In this document: positions 25,628 to 35,723 of the stretch, piece by piece
How positions within the stretch are numbered: the stretch's first letter is position 1
Layout of the letters: each line of letters starts with the position of its first letter
NCBI RefSeq assembly: GCF_009727055.1
Contig: NC_052354.1
Location: 1,552,898-1,616,897 of the forward strand
Source of the DNA: Benincasa hispida
Lineage: Eukaryota > Streptophyta > Magnoliopsida > Cucurbitales > Cucurbitaceae
DNA: 64,000 nucleotides
Direction of reading: 5' to 3'
The notes under the pieces: generated by a model
What the model saw: only the letters and a program-made list of their open reading frames with translations
What the model was told of the DNA's origin: nothing
Database searches by the model: none
Program-made: the position numbers and the translations under genes

Positions 25628-27597
25628 TGTTGGATTTTATGTCCTAAAACTCGTAGTTTGTAAATTAATAAACATATTCTGTTTTGTTTTTCGATAAAGT
25701 TGTTATTGAAATAGTAATCTTGAATCCAATAAACTAAGGTTCTGAGGCTATTTAATGCAGTTTGAACTTTATGTAGTGACATAAATGTGGATCGAGTTCA
25801 AATATATAGCCAAAATGGTCTATAGTATATGAATAAGGTTGGGCACCTTATTCTGGGGACACTATGGATGCAACCCACTTTGTAGTTAGTACAAACAATG
25901 TGATCCTGAATCGTTCATATAGATATATGTGAGTGGGGGCATCCTATGCAATGAGTTTGCATAAGACCGAACCATGAAATAGTCACTTTTTACGTTCTAA
26001 ATGTCGTTTCATGTATAAAATTGGCTATTTCGTTAATTGATGACCTAGGTAACTTAATCTTAATCCTGAGCTAACTATGAACTCCTGTTTACTCAAAATT
26101 ATCCTTAGATCTACATAGGTAAGGGCAGCTCATCATCGCTGGTCCAATAAGCCTCCCATTTCAGGGGTAAGATAAGGTGGATAGTTGGGAACATAGGGTG
26201 CAAGATGAAATTCACTTCTACCCATTATAGGGATAGTAGATAGGTTGTTCCCTTTAGTACTGAATCCAGGTCTTGAACAAGGGGTCCCACCATCTTCTTG
26301 GCCTGAGAGGGGTTCGGTTTATAGGTTGGACCTTAAACCAATTGTTCATTAGAGGATTAGTGGAACTTAAGAAACAAGATATAGTCTTGGGGGTAAAACG
26401 GTTTTTATGACCCAGTCGAGATTACAAACAACTTGTGAAGGATTAACTTACTAATCATGGTTATATCAAATGAACACAAATATATCTATAGTGAGGGGAG
26501 TGCAACTACGGGACTATAGTGGAATGACCTGTTAGTTAACGAATGTTGGTTAGATCCGTCTAAAGTGTTTAACCAGCTAATCTCAGATCGTTGGAGCCCA
26601 TGATCTATAGGTTCATTAGGTTCCCCTACTAGCTCATATGGAATAGACTTAGAACGGTATGATAGAATGATTCGAATTGTTCGAATTAGGTGAAAAGAGA
26701 GAAACCGACAAGTATATGTAATATAGTAGTTGATTTTTTAGTTTAGAGATACAGTTTTAATATTTAAATGTGATTTAAATATCAAGAATATGAATATGTT
26801 CATATTCGTAAGTTCGGAAATAATGGAAATGGTAAAAAATGTAAAAAGTCAAATAGTTGACTTTTGACTTTGAAAAGTCAAACTTTGACCGACCTTATAT
26901 TCAAATGTGATTTGAATTTCGAGAAAATGAATGTGGATTCTTGTTCGGGAGGTCAAAATTAGTCAACACGGAAAAAATTATGAAAAGTCAAAATGTTGAC
27001 TTTTTGGTCAAAGTTTGATTTTAACCAGATACTATTTTGCCCTTTGACTAAAGTTAGTGGGAAAATCCAAACTTTTATTGGATAATTCCACTAACAAAAT
27101 AGTGGGCTAGGTGTTGACTTATAGTGGAGACATTAAGCCCACTAAGAGAGTGGATTATAGGTGTTGGGTTTTTATGGATTTGTTTCATGCAAATGTTGCA
27201 CGGTTTTTTTCATAAAATGAGCTTTTGAATTTAGATTAAAGACTTTTGCCATTTTTGAAAAAATAAGTTTTCATAAATGGGCTGAAAAATTAAAAACCCA
27301 AACCTAAATTCATTCTTATTTTTCCATCTCTTTCTCTCTCTCGGTTTTCTTCATCCATCGGGTCCCATAACCCGGTTCTGAGTCCAGAGGATAGTAGGTT
27401 AACTCCAGTGGTGGTCTGGAAGAGTTCGGGTCGAGATTCAACGAGGAAAAAACGTTGTTCGGGAGCTACAAAGGTTGTTTCCTATCCACTTTTATTTACT
27501 GTTTTTCCTTCATTTTGCATGCTAATTTCCTTTTGATTAGAAGCAATTAGAGTGTAATTAGATCCTTATTCCGCTGCATATGTCTTGTGTTCCATCA
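25628..27597 (+). repeat. right LTR of the first copia element
   Basis: About 1,970 bp. Begins TGTTGGATTTTATG after a short purine tract (AAGTGGGA, polypurine-type) and ends TTCCATCA. Differences from the left LTR are scattered substitutions and small indels, which suggests a moderately old insertion. Confidence 0.92.
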
Positions 27598-27602
27598 TGT
27601 TT
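27598..27602. repeat. target site duplication TGTTT (right)
   Basis: Exact match to 18256-18260. Confidence 0.93.
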
Positions 27603-27639
27603 TATGTTTTCAGATTCACTAAGTTCATCAAATATGTGT

Positions 27640-27890
27640 TTGATAAATAACCCAAATTCTGTTTTTGAAAACAGTTTTTAGATTATGTGATCTAAATAAT
27701 GTAAATTCTAAAAACAACATTGTTACATTTTTATTGTATTAAGAATTTGAATTTTAAAAATTAAAATGATAATTATATTAAATAGAAATAAAAACGCTTA
27801 GGAATATAGTACGACATGTTATAATCTCAATTCATTTTTTTTTTTTTATAAATATGTATTATGTAATGTATTATAAATTAGGTTAAATTC
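27640..27890 (-). repeat. dispersed ~0.5-kb AT-rich repeat, copy 3 (reverse)
   Basis: Read on the minus strand it gives 'tttataatacattac', 'acatgtcgtactatattcc' and 'tatttaatataattat', matching 16640-17200. The rest of 27890-28268 is AT-rich, with a phrase 'ggtttggataaagttaaaa' typical of plant dispersed repeats, and no gene. Confidence 0.45.
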
Positions 27891-28278
27891 TAATTTGGTC
27901 TCAGTGGTTTGGATAAAGTTAAAAGTTGTTCACATGGTTTTAAATTTTAGAAATTAATTCCTATGATTTGATACAACTTCATATATAGTCTTTATGGTTT
28001 GTTAAATTCTCTTAAATAGTGCTTAGCGTAGGGACTTATACTATTCCTTTGCTTAGGTCCTCAAGAAGAAAGGAAAGACAATCTTCGGTTTTATCAAGAG
28101 AAGAAGGATAAAATCCATTCAACATTTTTAGACTCTAATATAATACCTATGGGTAACCGGTACGAACAATTGTCTGTAAGTTTCTTATTCATTATTTCTC
28201 CTGTACTCATAATCTAGTTAGGTCAGATTACGCTTTCTTAAAAGGAAGAGCACTAGAAAGTCAATGAGACTATTTATG

Positions 28279-28428
28279 GGAAATTAGGATGGATGACATA
28301 AAATATTAGGCCCAAATGAAAAATGACCTTTTGTTTGCGTCATCCATTCGTGAAATTACCATTTTAACCTATAATAGACTTCTTCCTTCTCCTTCTTTCT
28401 TCTTCATTTTCCAGTTTTTTCTTCTTCT

Positions 28429-28462
<34 letters not shown>

Positions 28463-29142
28463 CACGTTCTTCTTCCCCCGCCTACTTCTTCTTCTTCCTC
28501 CACCAGCTTCTTCTTCTTCCACCTTATTCTTCTCATTTCTTCTTCTTCTTTCTCCCGCATTTTCTTTTTCTTCTTTCTTTTTTCTTCTTTCTTTTGCCTT
28601 TATTGTCTTCTTCTTCTTTGTGTTTTTTTCCCACCCGACTTATTCTATTCTTCTTCTTCTCTCATCTCAAATCAAATATTGGAACTAGACCAAATCGTGA
28701 GGGAAGAGAGGAGCTAGATCAAGATGTGGGGGAGAAAGAAGTGAGGATGAGAATTCAAACGAAAAAGCTAAAAAATTGACAAGGAAGAAACTAGAGGAAG
28801 AAGCTAGAGGAAGAATCCAAATGAAGGAAAAATTCAAAGGAAAAAAAACTAAAAAATTTACAAGGAAGAAAGTAGAGTAAGAGGCGAGAGGAAGAAGTAA
28901 GAGGAAGAATTCAAAAGAAGGGAAAAAATCAAGGAAAAAAATCAAGGAGAGCAACGTGAATCGCAGAACGAGAGGAAATAGCAAGAAATCTGGGTTGCTT
29001 TTGGCCTCTCGTACTTATTGGGGTTAAAACGGTACTTTCGCACGTGACTAATATAAGCAGAAGGCCAAATTTCGAGCATTTTTTAAAGTGATGCCAAATT
29101 TTAAGTGGACACCTAAAAAAAGGCCATCCATACAAGGAACTC
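28279..29142. mobile_element. Mutator-like MITE with polypyrimidine/polypurine interior
   Basis: 864 bp between two exact copies of ACTATTTATG (28269-28278 and 29143-29152), the 9-11 bp duplication expected of Mutator-like elements. The ends are imperfect inverted repeats: left 'ggatggatgac' and further in 'attaccattttaacct'; right, reversed, 'tatggatggcc' and 'agtaccgttttaaccc'. The interior is a CTT-rich half (about 28380-28680, with a long T run) followed by a GAAGAA-rich half (28690-28960), so the two halves could pair. The open frames in it are low-complexity and not coding. Confidence 0.7.
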
Positions 29143-29460
29143 ACTATTTATGAACCTTCTATCAAACCATGGAGGGTAAATTATAGTTATAAACCATAAT
29201 ACCTACCTTTTAACTTTTTCCTAATCATAGAAGCAAAAATTTCAATTTATTCTATAAATTATATAGTCTTGCAAAATAATAATTATGCAATTTTTTAAAC
29301 ATAAAATCATGTTCATAAATAAATAGTAATAGTTTGTTGTCAACTAATATGTAGTGGGTAACTATAACTAGTTTGTAATTGTTTAAATTAAAATCAAATT
29401 TCTGAATTCTGCCACTAAACACATATCTAAAAATATAAACTACAACTCTACTTTCATTTA

Positions 29461-29735
29461 GGCCCCGTTTGATAACCATCTTGTTTTTTGTTTTTGTTTT
29501 TGAAAATTAAGTCTATGGACACTACTTCTATCTTCAAATTTTGTCATTGTTATCTATTTTTCATCCATAGTTTAAAAAACCAAGCCAAAATTTGAGAATT
29601 AAAAAAAAAGTAACATTCAAAAAGTTATTTTTATTTTTGGAATTTGACTAAGAATTCAACTATTTATTGTGCTTAAGAAAGATGCAAATCATTGTAAGAA
29701 ATATAGATAAAATAGGCTAATTATCAAATGAAATT
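29461..29735. repeat. Tourist-like MITE, copy 2 of the GTCCCGTTTGG family
   Basis: Starts GGCCCCGTTTGATAACC after TTA; the worn right end (TTATCAAATGAAATT) is followed by TTA. The interior matches 60581-60818 phrase by phrase ('ttgaaaattaagtctatgga', 'gaatttgactaagaattcaac'). Confidence 0.6.
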
Positions 29736-29833
29736 TTAATAATTTGTTTTCAAATTTATATTTTTGGATTTTCTACATGCCCTTAGCTTTCGTGATTAGA
29801 TTTATCATTGTAACCTTGTATAAATATCATTAA

Positions 29834-30004
29834 GGGATGTTTGGCCCCCAAGTTGGATTGGGTTGGGTTGGATGGGTAAAAAAAACCCACTAATCGTTTG
29901 GTTTACCAATTATTAAAGAGATTTATTACCTCGTTATTTGCATTAACTCATATTTCTCGCATTGTTTATTCAAATCAATTCAACCTTGCGTGCCAAACGT
30001 CTCC
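29834..30004. mobile_element. Tourist-like (PIF/Harbinger) MITE, 171 bp
   Basis: The left end GGGATGTTTGGCCCCCAAG and the reversed right end GGAGACGTTTGGCACGCAAG form terminal inverted repeats of the GGG..GTTTGG type. TAA on both sides (29831-29833 and 30005-30007) is the expected 3-bp duplication. It lies about 150 bp upstream of the CYB561 leader, so it may sit in that gene's promoter. Confidence 0.72.
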
Positions 30005-30146
30005 TAAGAAAAATCCCGATTCCATGATTCCAAAGCGAAACCCTAAGTCAAAGTAAAAGAAAAAGAAAAAGGCATCTCTCTTACGTCTTAATTTCCAAAT
30101 ATTCTGTAATGAAAAATTAAGCTTAAATTTTCCATTTCAACTCTCC

Positions 30147-30173
30147 ATGGCGATGACGGAGATCCACGTCTGA
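30147..30173 (+). promoter_or_regulatory. short upstream ORF before CYB561
   Basis: ATG at 30147 opens eight codons (MAMTEIHV) ending in TGA, out of frame with the main start at 30304. If transcribed, it could reduce initiation at the main ATG. Its presence in the mature leader is inferred from position only. Confidence 0.45.
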
Positions 30174-30303
30174 AACTCCATTGGAAGATCAGTATTTCTC
30201 TTTAACTCGGCTGAAATTCCTCTCAAATTTCGCTACGATTTCCACCATTGAAGATCCTAAAACCCCAATTCTTTCCTCCATCGTCTCTTCCGCTGAAGAA
30301 TCA

Positions 30304-32222
30304 ATGGCGGTTCCCGTGGTTCAGTTCCCGATCTTCATGGCTGTCAGAGTTCTCGGAATGCTCGTGGCAGCTCTTCTTTTCATTTGGACCTTGCATTTCC
30401 GTGGAGGATTGGCACTTATCTCAGATAACAAGGATCATATCTTCAATGTAATTACCTACTTCCTTTATTTTCGCAAATGATTCTGCTATTGTCTGTTTTT
30501 TTTTCTTTTATGAATTGATACGCATTTTTGATGGGGCTTGAGTTTATAGATGCTCACGAGTCTTCACTGGATCTACTAATTTAGTTTTTCGTCGTTCTGC
30601 TTTGGATTTTGAATTTGCGTGTTTGAAATAAATTTTGTATTGTTTTAGTTTCTATATGATGGCAATCTCATTGAAGTTTGTTTGTTTGTCTCGGAATTGG
30701 GCTCAACTTAAATAACATACTTGATGATCTTGTATATGGAGATAGAAATATTGCCTTTTAATTCTCCATTTTCCTTTTTGTTGTCCTGTTTTTTTGGTGA
30801 AGTTGCTCTTGCTCCTGTTTTGTAGGTCCATCCAGTTCTTATGGTGATTGGACTTATTCTTCTAAATGGTGAAGGTAATTATACGTTCTCTTTGTATTTA
30901 ATTCGTAGTTACTATACTATTGAGGGGTTTGTATATATATGTGTGTGTAATTTATTCAATTAACACATAACATCTGTTAGCGATGGATTGATTTGTGGTT
31001 TCAATCCCCCATCCCTATTATACTTAAAAGAAACTATATATTGATGATAATGGAAACAAAAGAGGGAGAATGCAGCTGGATTTAATATTTGTGGTTTACA
31101 ATCTTTAAGAAAACGAGGATAGTGGGCAAGGTTTTCTTTAACAGTATGAAACATTTCCTGGCGTTCATCATGTAGGTTTTAGGTTTTGTCCAGCAAATGT
31201 GTTATTATACAAAACCAGCTAAAGCTATGGTTTCGAATCATTTATGAAATATGTATTCTGAAATCATTTGCAAACTTAGTTTTAAGTTATTCTCCCACTA
31301 TGCTGGTGCTTTCAATGATTTTGTTCACCATTCTTAGATATATTGATGCAGCAATGTTAGCATACAAGACAGTTTCAGGAACCAAAAACTTCAAAAAACT
31401 AGTTCATCTTGCACTCCAATTTGTGGCATTCTTTTTAAGCCTGATTGGCATATGGGCTGCCCTGAAGTTCCACAATGACAAAGGAATCGATAACTTTTAC
31501 AGTCTTCATTCATGGTTGGGCTTAGTTTCTATCTTTCTGTTTGGCATCCAGGTTCGTAAATCGCAATATCTGCTCATAAATCGTAATACTTGTCTTAATC
31601 GGAATGTTTTTATTTCTTCAGTTTAATCATGTAGTCATGACATTTTGTAGCTCATGAATAGTTGTATTTTGTATTTGGATGCGATGAGGGTACTATGAGT
31701 GTATTGGTCTACTTTAGATATCCGAGTGCAACTGCTGATTCTTAGCTTCTTAGTATTTGAGTTTCTATGCTTATTATGTCTCATTGTATTTTGAGTAGTA
31801 GTCTCTTTTCATTCTATTTTTTTTTTAAATCATAATATTTTATTGTATGATTTACTTTCTAGCCTGCCTGTTGAGCTACATGATTCTAATTCATTAGGAC
31901 GACTCCATTCGAACAGTGGTCTGCAGGTTTTGTAACCTTTTGGTACCCAGGTGGGTCTAGAAACAGCAGAGCTACTCTGTTGCCATGGCATGTTTTCTTT
32001 GGCGTTTACATATATGGCCTTTCTGTCGCTACAACTGTAACTGGATTGTTGGAAAAAGCTACATTTCTTCAAACCAGCAAGGTAATATTACGCTATTCGA
32101 ACGAGGCTTTGCTGATAAATTCATTGGGTGTCCTCATTGTTCTCTTGGGTGGTCTCGTAATTCTGGCGGTTATCGCTCCGTCGAATGCCAAAGGTGATAT
32201 TAACAGAGGGCTAGCAGAATAG
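30304..32222 (+). CDS. CYB561: cytochrome b561, transmembrane ascorbate ferrireductase
   Basis: Six-helix membrane protein that passes electrons from cytosolic ascorbate across a membrane (often the tonoplast) to monodehydroascorbate or ferric chelates. Four exons joined by frame: 30304-30447, 30826-30874, 31352-31551 and 31917-32222, giving 232 residues, normal for the family. The four haem ligands are present at H50 (VHPVLMVIG), H83 (KKLVHLALQ), H117 (YSLHSWLG) and H156 (LPWHVFFG), the spacing seen in plant members. Conserved GEAMLAYKT and FWYPGGSRNSR are intact. All introns are GT-AG. It resembles the Arabidopsis At5g38630-type member more than At4g25570, from memory. An AATAAA at 32563-32568 is a possible polyadenylation signal. 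No damage is seen, so it is probably functional. Confidence 0.95.
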
Positions 32223-32824
32223 GATGAAAACATGATGCTGCTTTGAAATGGAACATCAGCGAGACAGATCTTGTTGTAACTTGTAAGCATGTCAATTGCT
32301 CAAAATCAAACTTGCCTTTATTTTTACTCGAGACTGTTGATTCATCCTTAACATAGAAATCACATTATAGGTTGAGAAGCAAACGGATTCTTTAGTTGAA
32401 AATAAGATGGTCATGTTTGTGGATTGGAACCGATTTTATGACTTCAGTGCCATAAGAAGTAAACAGTTTTAATTGAAAATTTTCGATTTGGTTCAGTTCG
32501 TCTACCAAACAGAATCAAGCCGTGGGCAGAGTCAAATAAGAATGCATTGTACAAGCTGATGAAATAAAATACGGAGCTCCCACACCGTATTTTTTTGGTC
32601 AACTTTTATTTCTTGATTTCTCTCACCCTTTTTATAGGAACTTTGACTGTCATTGTATCGTCAACTAATTAAACGTAGGAAAAGTCTATCCATCTCCGAT
32701 GCTTTATTCGGTGGCAAATAACTGGCAAAAGGTAATCATCTCTCAATACACTAAAAAGCATCCAGAAAGAATGAAAATAAAAACCAAAATTTTCTGCCTT
32801 GGCATAAGTATTTCTCCCAACTAG

Positions 32825-33185
32825 GGACGTTCATGGGTTGGGTTAGATCGAGTTGAAAGTCTTTTTAATCCGACCCAAATAATTCTTATTAAAAAATGAA
32901 TCCAACAACCTAACCATGAAATATTTAGATTGGATTGGTCAGGTTGATCGGATCATTTATTTAAAATTTTGTTTAAAAAAAAAACGTATATATGTAAAAG
33001 TCTAATTTAATTATTTTTATATATTAGAATTAAATAAAAATAAAAATAATATATGTATAAACAATTGTATTACAAGTAATAAAAAAATATCTTTTAAAGT
33101 TAATAATAAATTCGGGTTGGTTTGAGTTATATTAGGTGAACCCACGAACGAATCTAACCCATAAAATTTTCATTTATTTGAATCG
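32825..33185. repeat. GGGTTGGGTT repeat with inverted ends, probable MITE
   Basis: The left part 'gttcatgggttgggttag' and the reversed right part ('tatgggttagattcgttcg', 'gtgggttcacc') are partly complementary around an AT-rich centre. Same vocabulary as 14250-14760. No duplication was resolved. Confidence 0.4.
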
Positions 33186-33770
33186 CAACGTTCTTTAAGT
33201 TTCATTAGGATAAATGACAACTAATCTTCGGTCTCTTTAAATTATTTTAGTTTTAATTCTTTGTAATTATTACTTAAAAACTAGTTTCAAATATAAGACT
33301 AAATTATATAATAAAAAATGCTCTTGAACTTTAAGTTCGGTTTAAAAAATTCCGTTAGAACTTTCCAAATCTGTTCAAAACTATCCTCGCTGTTAATTAA
33401 ACAAACTTATAAGATAGATAGTTTTCAAATGCTCTTAAATGCTGAGGTAGGCATTGACTTTTAACTTACATCTGTTTATATGACATGGAAAAGATAAAAA
33501 CATAGATGTATGAGGTGTCGAATTTTTTTTAATAAAAACCATATGTTCATTGATTCAAGAGAGGGAATATAACAAAAATAGGGCAAAACCAGTGGGTAAC
33601 ATAACTGAAATGCAGTGTGGAAGATGGCTTCATATTTGATTTGCCAGTATGCCAATTTTAATTTTTTTTTTTTAATTATCCAAATATTTGGAATCAATAA
33701 ACATTCAATGAAACCTTGAACCCCATATCGATTACCAGATTCGAACTAGAGCCACGATAGAATGGCTAAC
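33186..33770. other. AT-rich intergenic DNA, no gene
   Basis: Contains only short frames and phrases of dispersed plant repeats ('cggtctctttaaattatttt'). Nothing codes here that I can support. Confidence 0.5.
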
Positions 33771-33774
33771 TATT

Positions 33775-33895
33775 CAGAATCTCACATTGGAAAAAAAATC
33801 AAGGGACTTCACTCTCATAAGATAGATGAGCTAGTCCTTGCCAATTAGTTTTGAGATGAAATTCTATGTTATCTAATATGGTATCGAGCAAGTGG
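33775..33895 (+). mobile_element. LTR end plus worn primer site, TRIM or solo-LTR fragment
   Basis: The phrase 'gagatgaaattctatgttatc' followed by TGGTATCGAGC at 33879-33889 looks like an LTR end with a worn initiator-tRNA-Met site (one base missing from TGGTATCAGAGC). No coding domains follow and no second LTR was found. The next stretch to 34865 is AT-rich and without a gene. Confidence 0.45.
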
Positions 33896-34865
33896 TTCAG
33901 GGAGATCCTGTATTGGAGTCCTGCAATGTCCCTTATTAAAATTGAGCTATCAAAGTGACTTCACAAGTACGTCAAGAGTGCCAGTTGGGCAGGACAGTTG
34001 TATTAGTCCGTTCCTTGGCCCAAAGCCTATTTGTGTATCAAAGTGGGTCCTTAAGACCTCATGTATATCATGACTATACTATGGAAATACATTCACGATG
34101 GATACATCAATCTAGTGATTTGAAAACCACTTCAAACTTAATACATAAAACTTGTCACTTTTGTAAATCTCGCTTTATTTTTCTCTCTTCTTCTTTCTTT
34201 TCCAGAGAACCACCACCATTTTCTTCTTCTTTTTACACATTCTCTCAATATATACAATTCATGTGACTCTCCAACAACTTCTTTCCCTTAATTTTTCTAA
34301 TAGAAAAATATACTCAACCATTACAAATTCAAAATTTGGTTAAACTTTCATTTCCTCTTATTAACCCAAACAATTCTTGAAACCTAATTTCCCTTTTATT
34401 TCTACTAACACATTGATATAAAAACAAAACCTTAATCTCTCTCTTAAGATATTTGAAGGCATCTTTGTGTAAAAAACAAACACAATTAAAAATACAAACC
34501 CATAACTCTTTTTCAATTAAAGTAAACCCATTAGATTTCATGGTTTTTTTTTAAAATAAAATAAAATAAAATAAAAATCTTCCCTTTTCAATTGTTAAAA
34601 CCATAATCACCATTTAAGCAATTTCAACTTAACTATACTTACCAATTTAGCTTCAACCATCAATTATTTATAAGCTGCCATCCTCAAGTGTCCATTTTTA
34701 TCCATTTTTTTTAATTTTTTTTATTATATATATATTTTTTATTTTCCAAAACCACTAGCCACTTATCAAGACAACCATGCACCCATCACACACCTTATCC
34801 ACGTGATCCTATAAAGTGTATTTAAAAATTTCAGCAATGCATGTAAAGACCAAACCTTTCGAATA

Positions 34866-35723
34866 CACTACAAGAAAATTGAGCTATTTCGACCATCTTT
34901 TATCGGAGGCTATAAAAAAAAAATTCGAAAAAGATTACATTTATTGAAGGTATTGGAAAAACCTTTGAGAAATATGTACTTTTTATTGAAGGTTAATAAA
35001 AACCTTTGAAAAAGATATATATTTATTGGAGGTTTTGAAAAAACCTTTGAGAAATATGTAGTTTTTATCGAAGGGTAACAAAAACCTTTGAGAAAGACAT
35101 ACATTTATCGAAGGCTTTGATAAGTCCTTTGAAAAATATGCACATTTTATTGAAGGTTAATAAAAACCTTTGAGAAAGATTTACATTTATTGAAGGTATT
35201 GGAGAAACTTTTGAGAAGTATGTACTTTTTATTGAAGGTTAATAAAAACCTTTGAAAAAGATATATATTTATTGGAGTTTTTGAAAAAACCTTTGAGAAA
35301 TATGTAGTTTTTATCGAAAGTTAGTAAAAACCTTTGAGATATTTATTGAAGGTATTGAAAAAACCTTTGAGAAATATGTACTTTTTATTGAAGGTTAATA
35401 AAAATACCGTTGAAAAATATAACAATGTTATCATTTATCAAAGGATTTCAGAAAACCTTTGAAAAAATTTATTCTTAATAAAATTATTAAAGATGAGATT
35501 TATTTTAATAAAAAATATATATTAACATTTATCAAAGGTCGTTAAAATACCTTTGGAAATACTTACTTTTATCAAAGGTTAGTAGAAGCCTTTGAGAAAA
35601 ATATGTATTTGTGAACATAAAAAAACCTCATATCCAGATTTCGCCATTGTTTTTGGTTCTTCATCTTGCTACGATTGATTTCGTGGTTCTTCATTGTTTT
35701 TGGTTGATGAGAAAGGCACATTT
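34866..35723 (+). mobile_element. CACTA (En/Spm) transposon end with subterminal repeats
   Basis: Begins CACTACAAGAAAATTGAGC, the classic CACTA terminus. From about 34920 to 35600 there are repeated units of about 60 bp, often in pairs, built on TTATTGAAGGTT...AAAACCTTTGAGAAA. Each carries AAGGT and ACCTT in inverted order, as expected of transposase-binding subterminal repeats. The stretch is cut at 35723 by the gypsy LTR. The transposase-related frames past 46395 may be the other side of the same element. No matching right terminus is present in the window. Confidence 0.75.

Larger units (their letters stand above)
18261..27597 (+). mobile_element. Ty1/copia LTR retrotransposon, full-length but coding-dead
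   Basis: Both LTRs start TGTTGGATTTTATG and end TTCCATCA. They are about 1.97 kb long, differ by only a few per cent by eye, and are flanked by TGTTT duplications. An initiator-tRNA-Met primer binding site follows the left LTR. The internal order protease, integrase, reverse transcriptase, RNase H marks it as copia. A roughly 2-kb non-coding leader separates primer site and gag. The frame is broken in many places, so any movement would need helper proteins from another copy. Confidence 0.93.

Noticed and set aside
28316..28717. 133-codon frame rich in Phe, Ser and Leu
   Set aside because: Pure CTT/T low-complexity sequence inside the Mutator-like MITE.
34866..35600. Tandem array considered as a CRISPR-like or satellite locus
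   Set aside because: The units are degenerate, without unique spacers, and are bounded by a CACTA terminus; they are subterminal transposon repeats.
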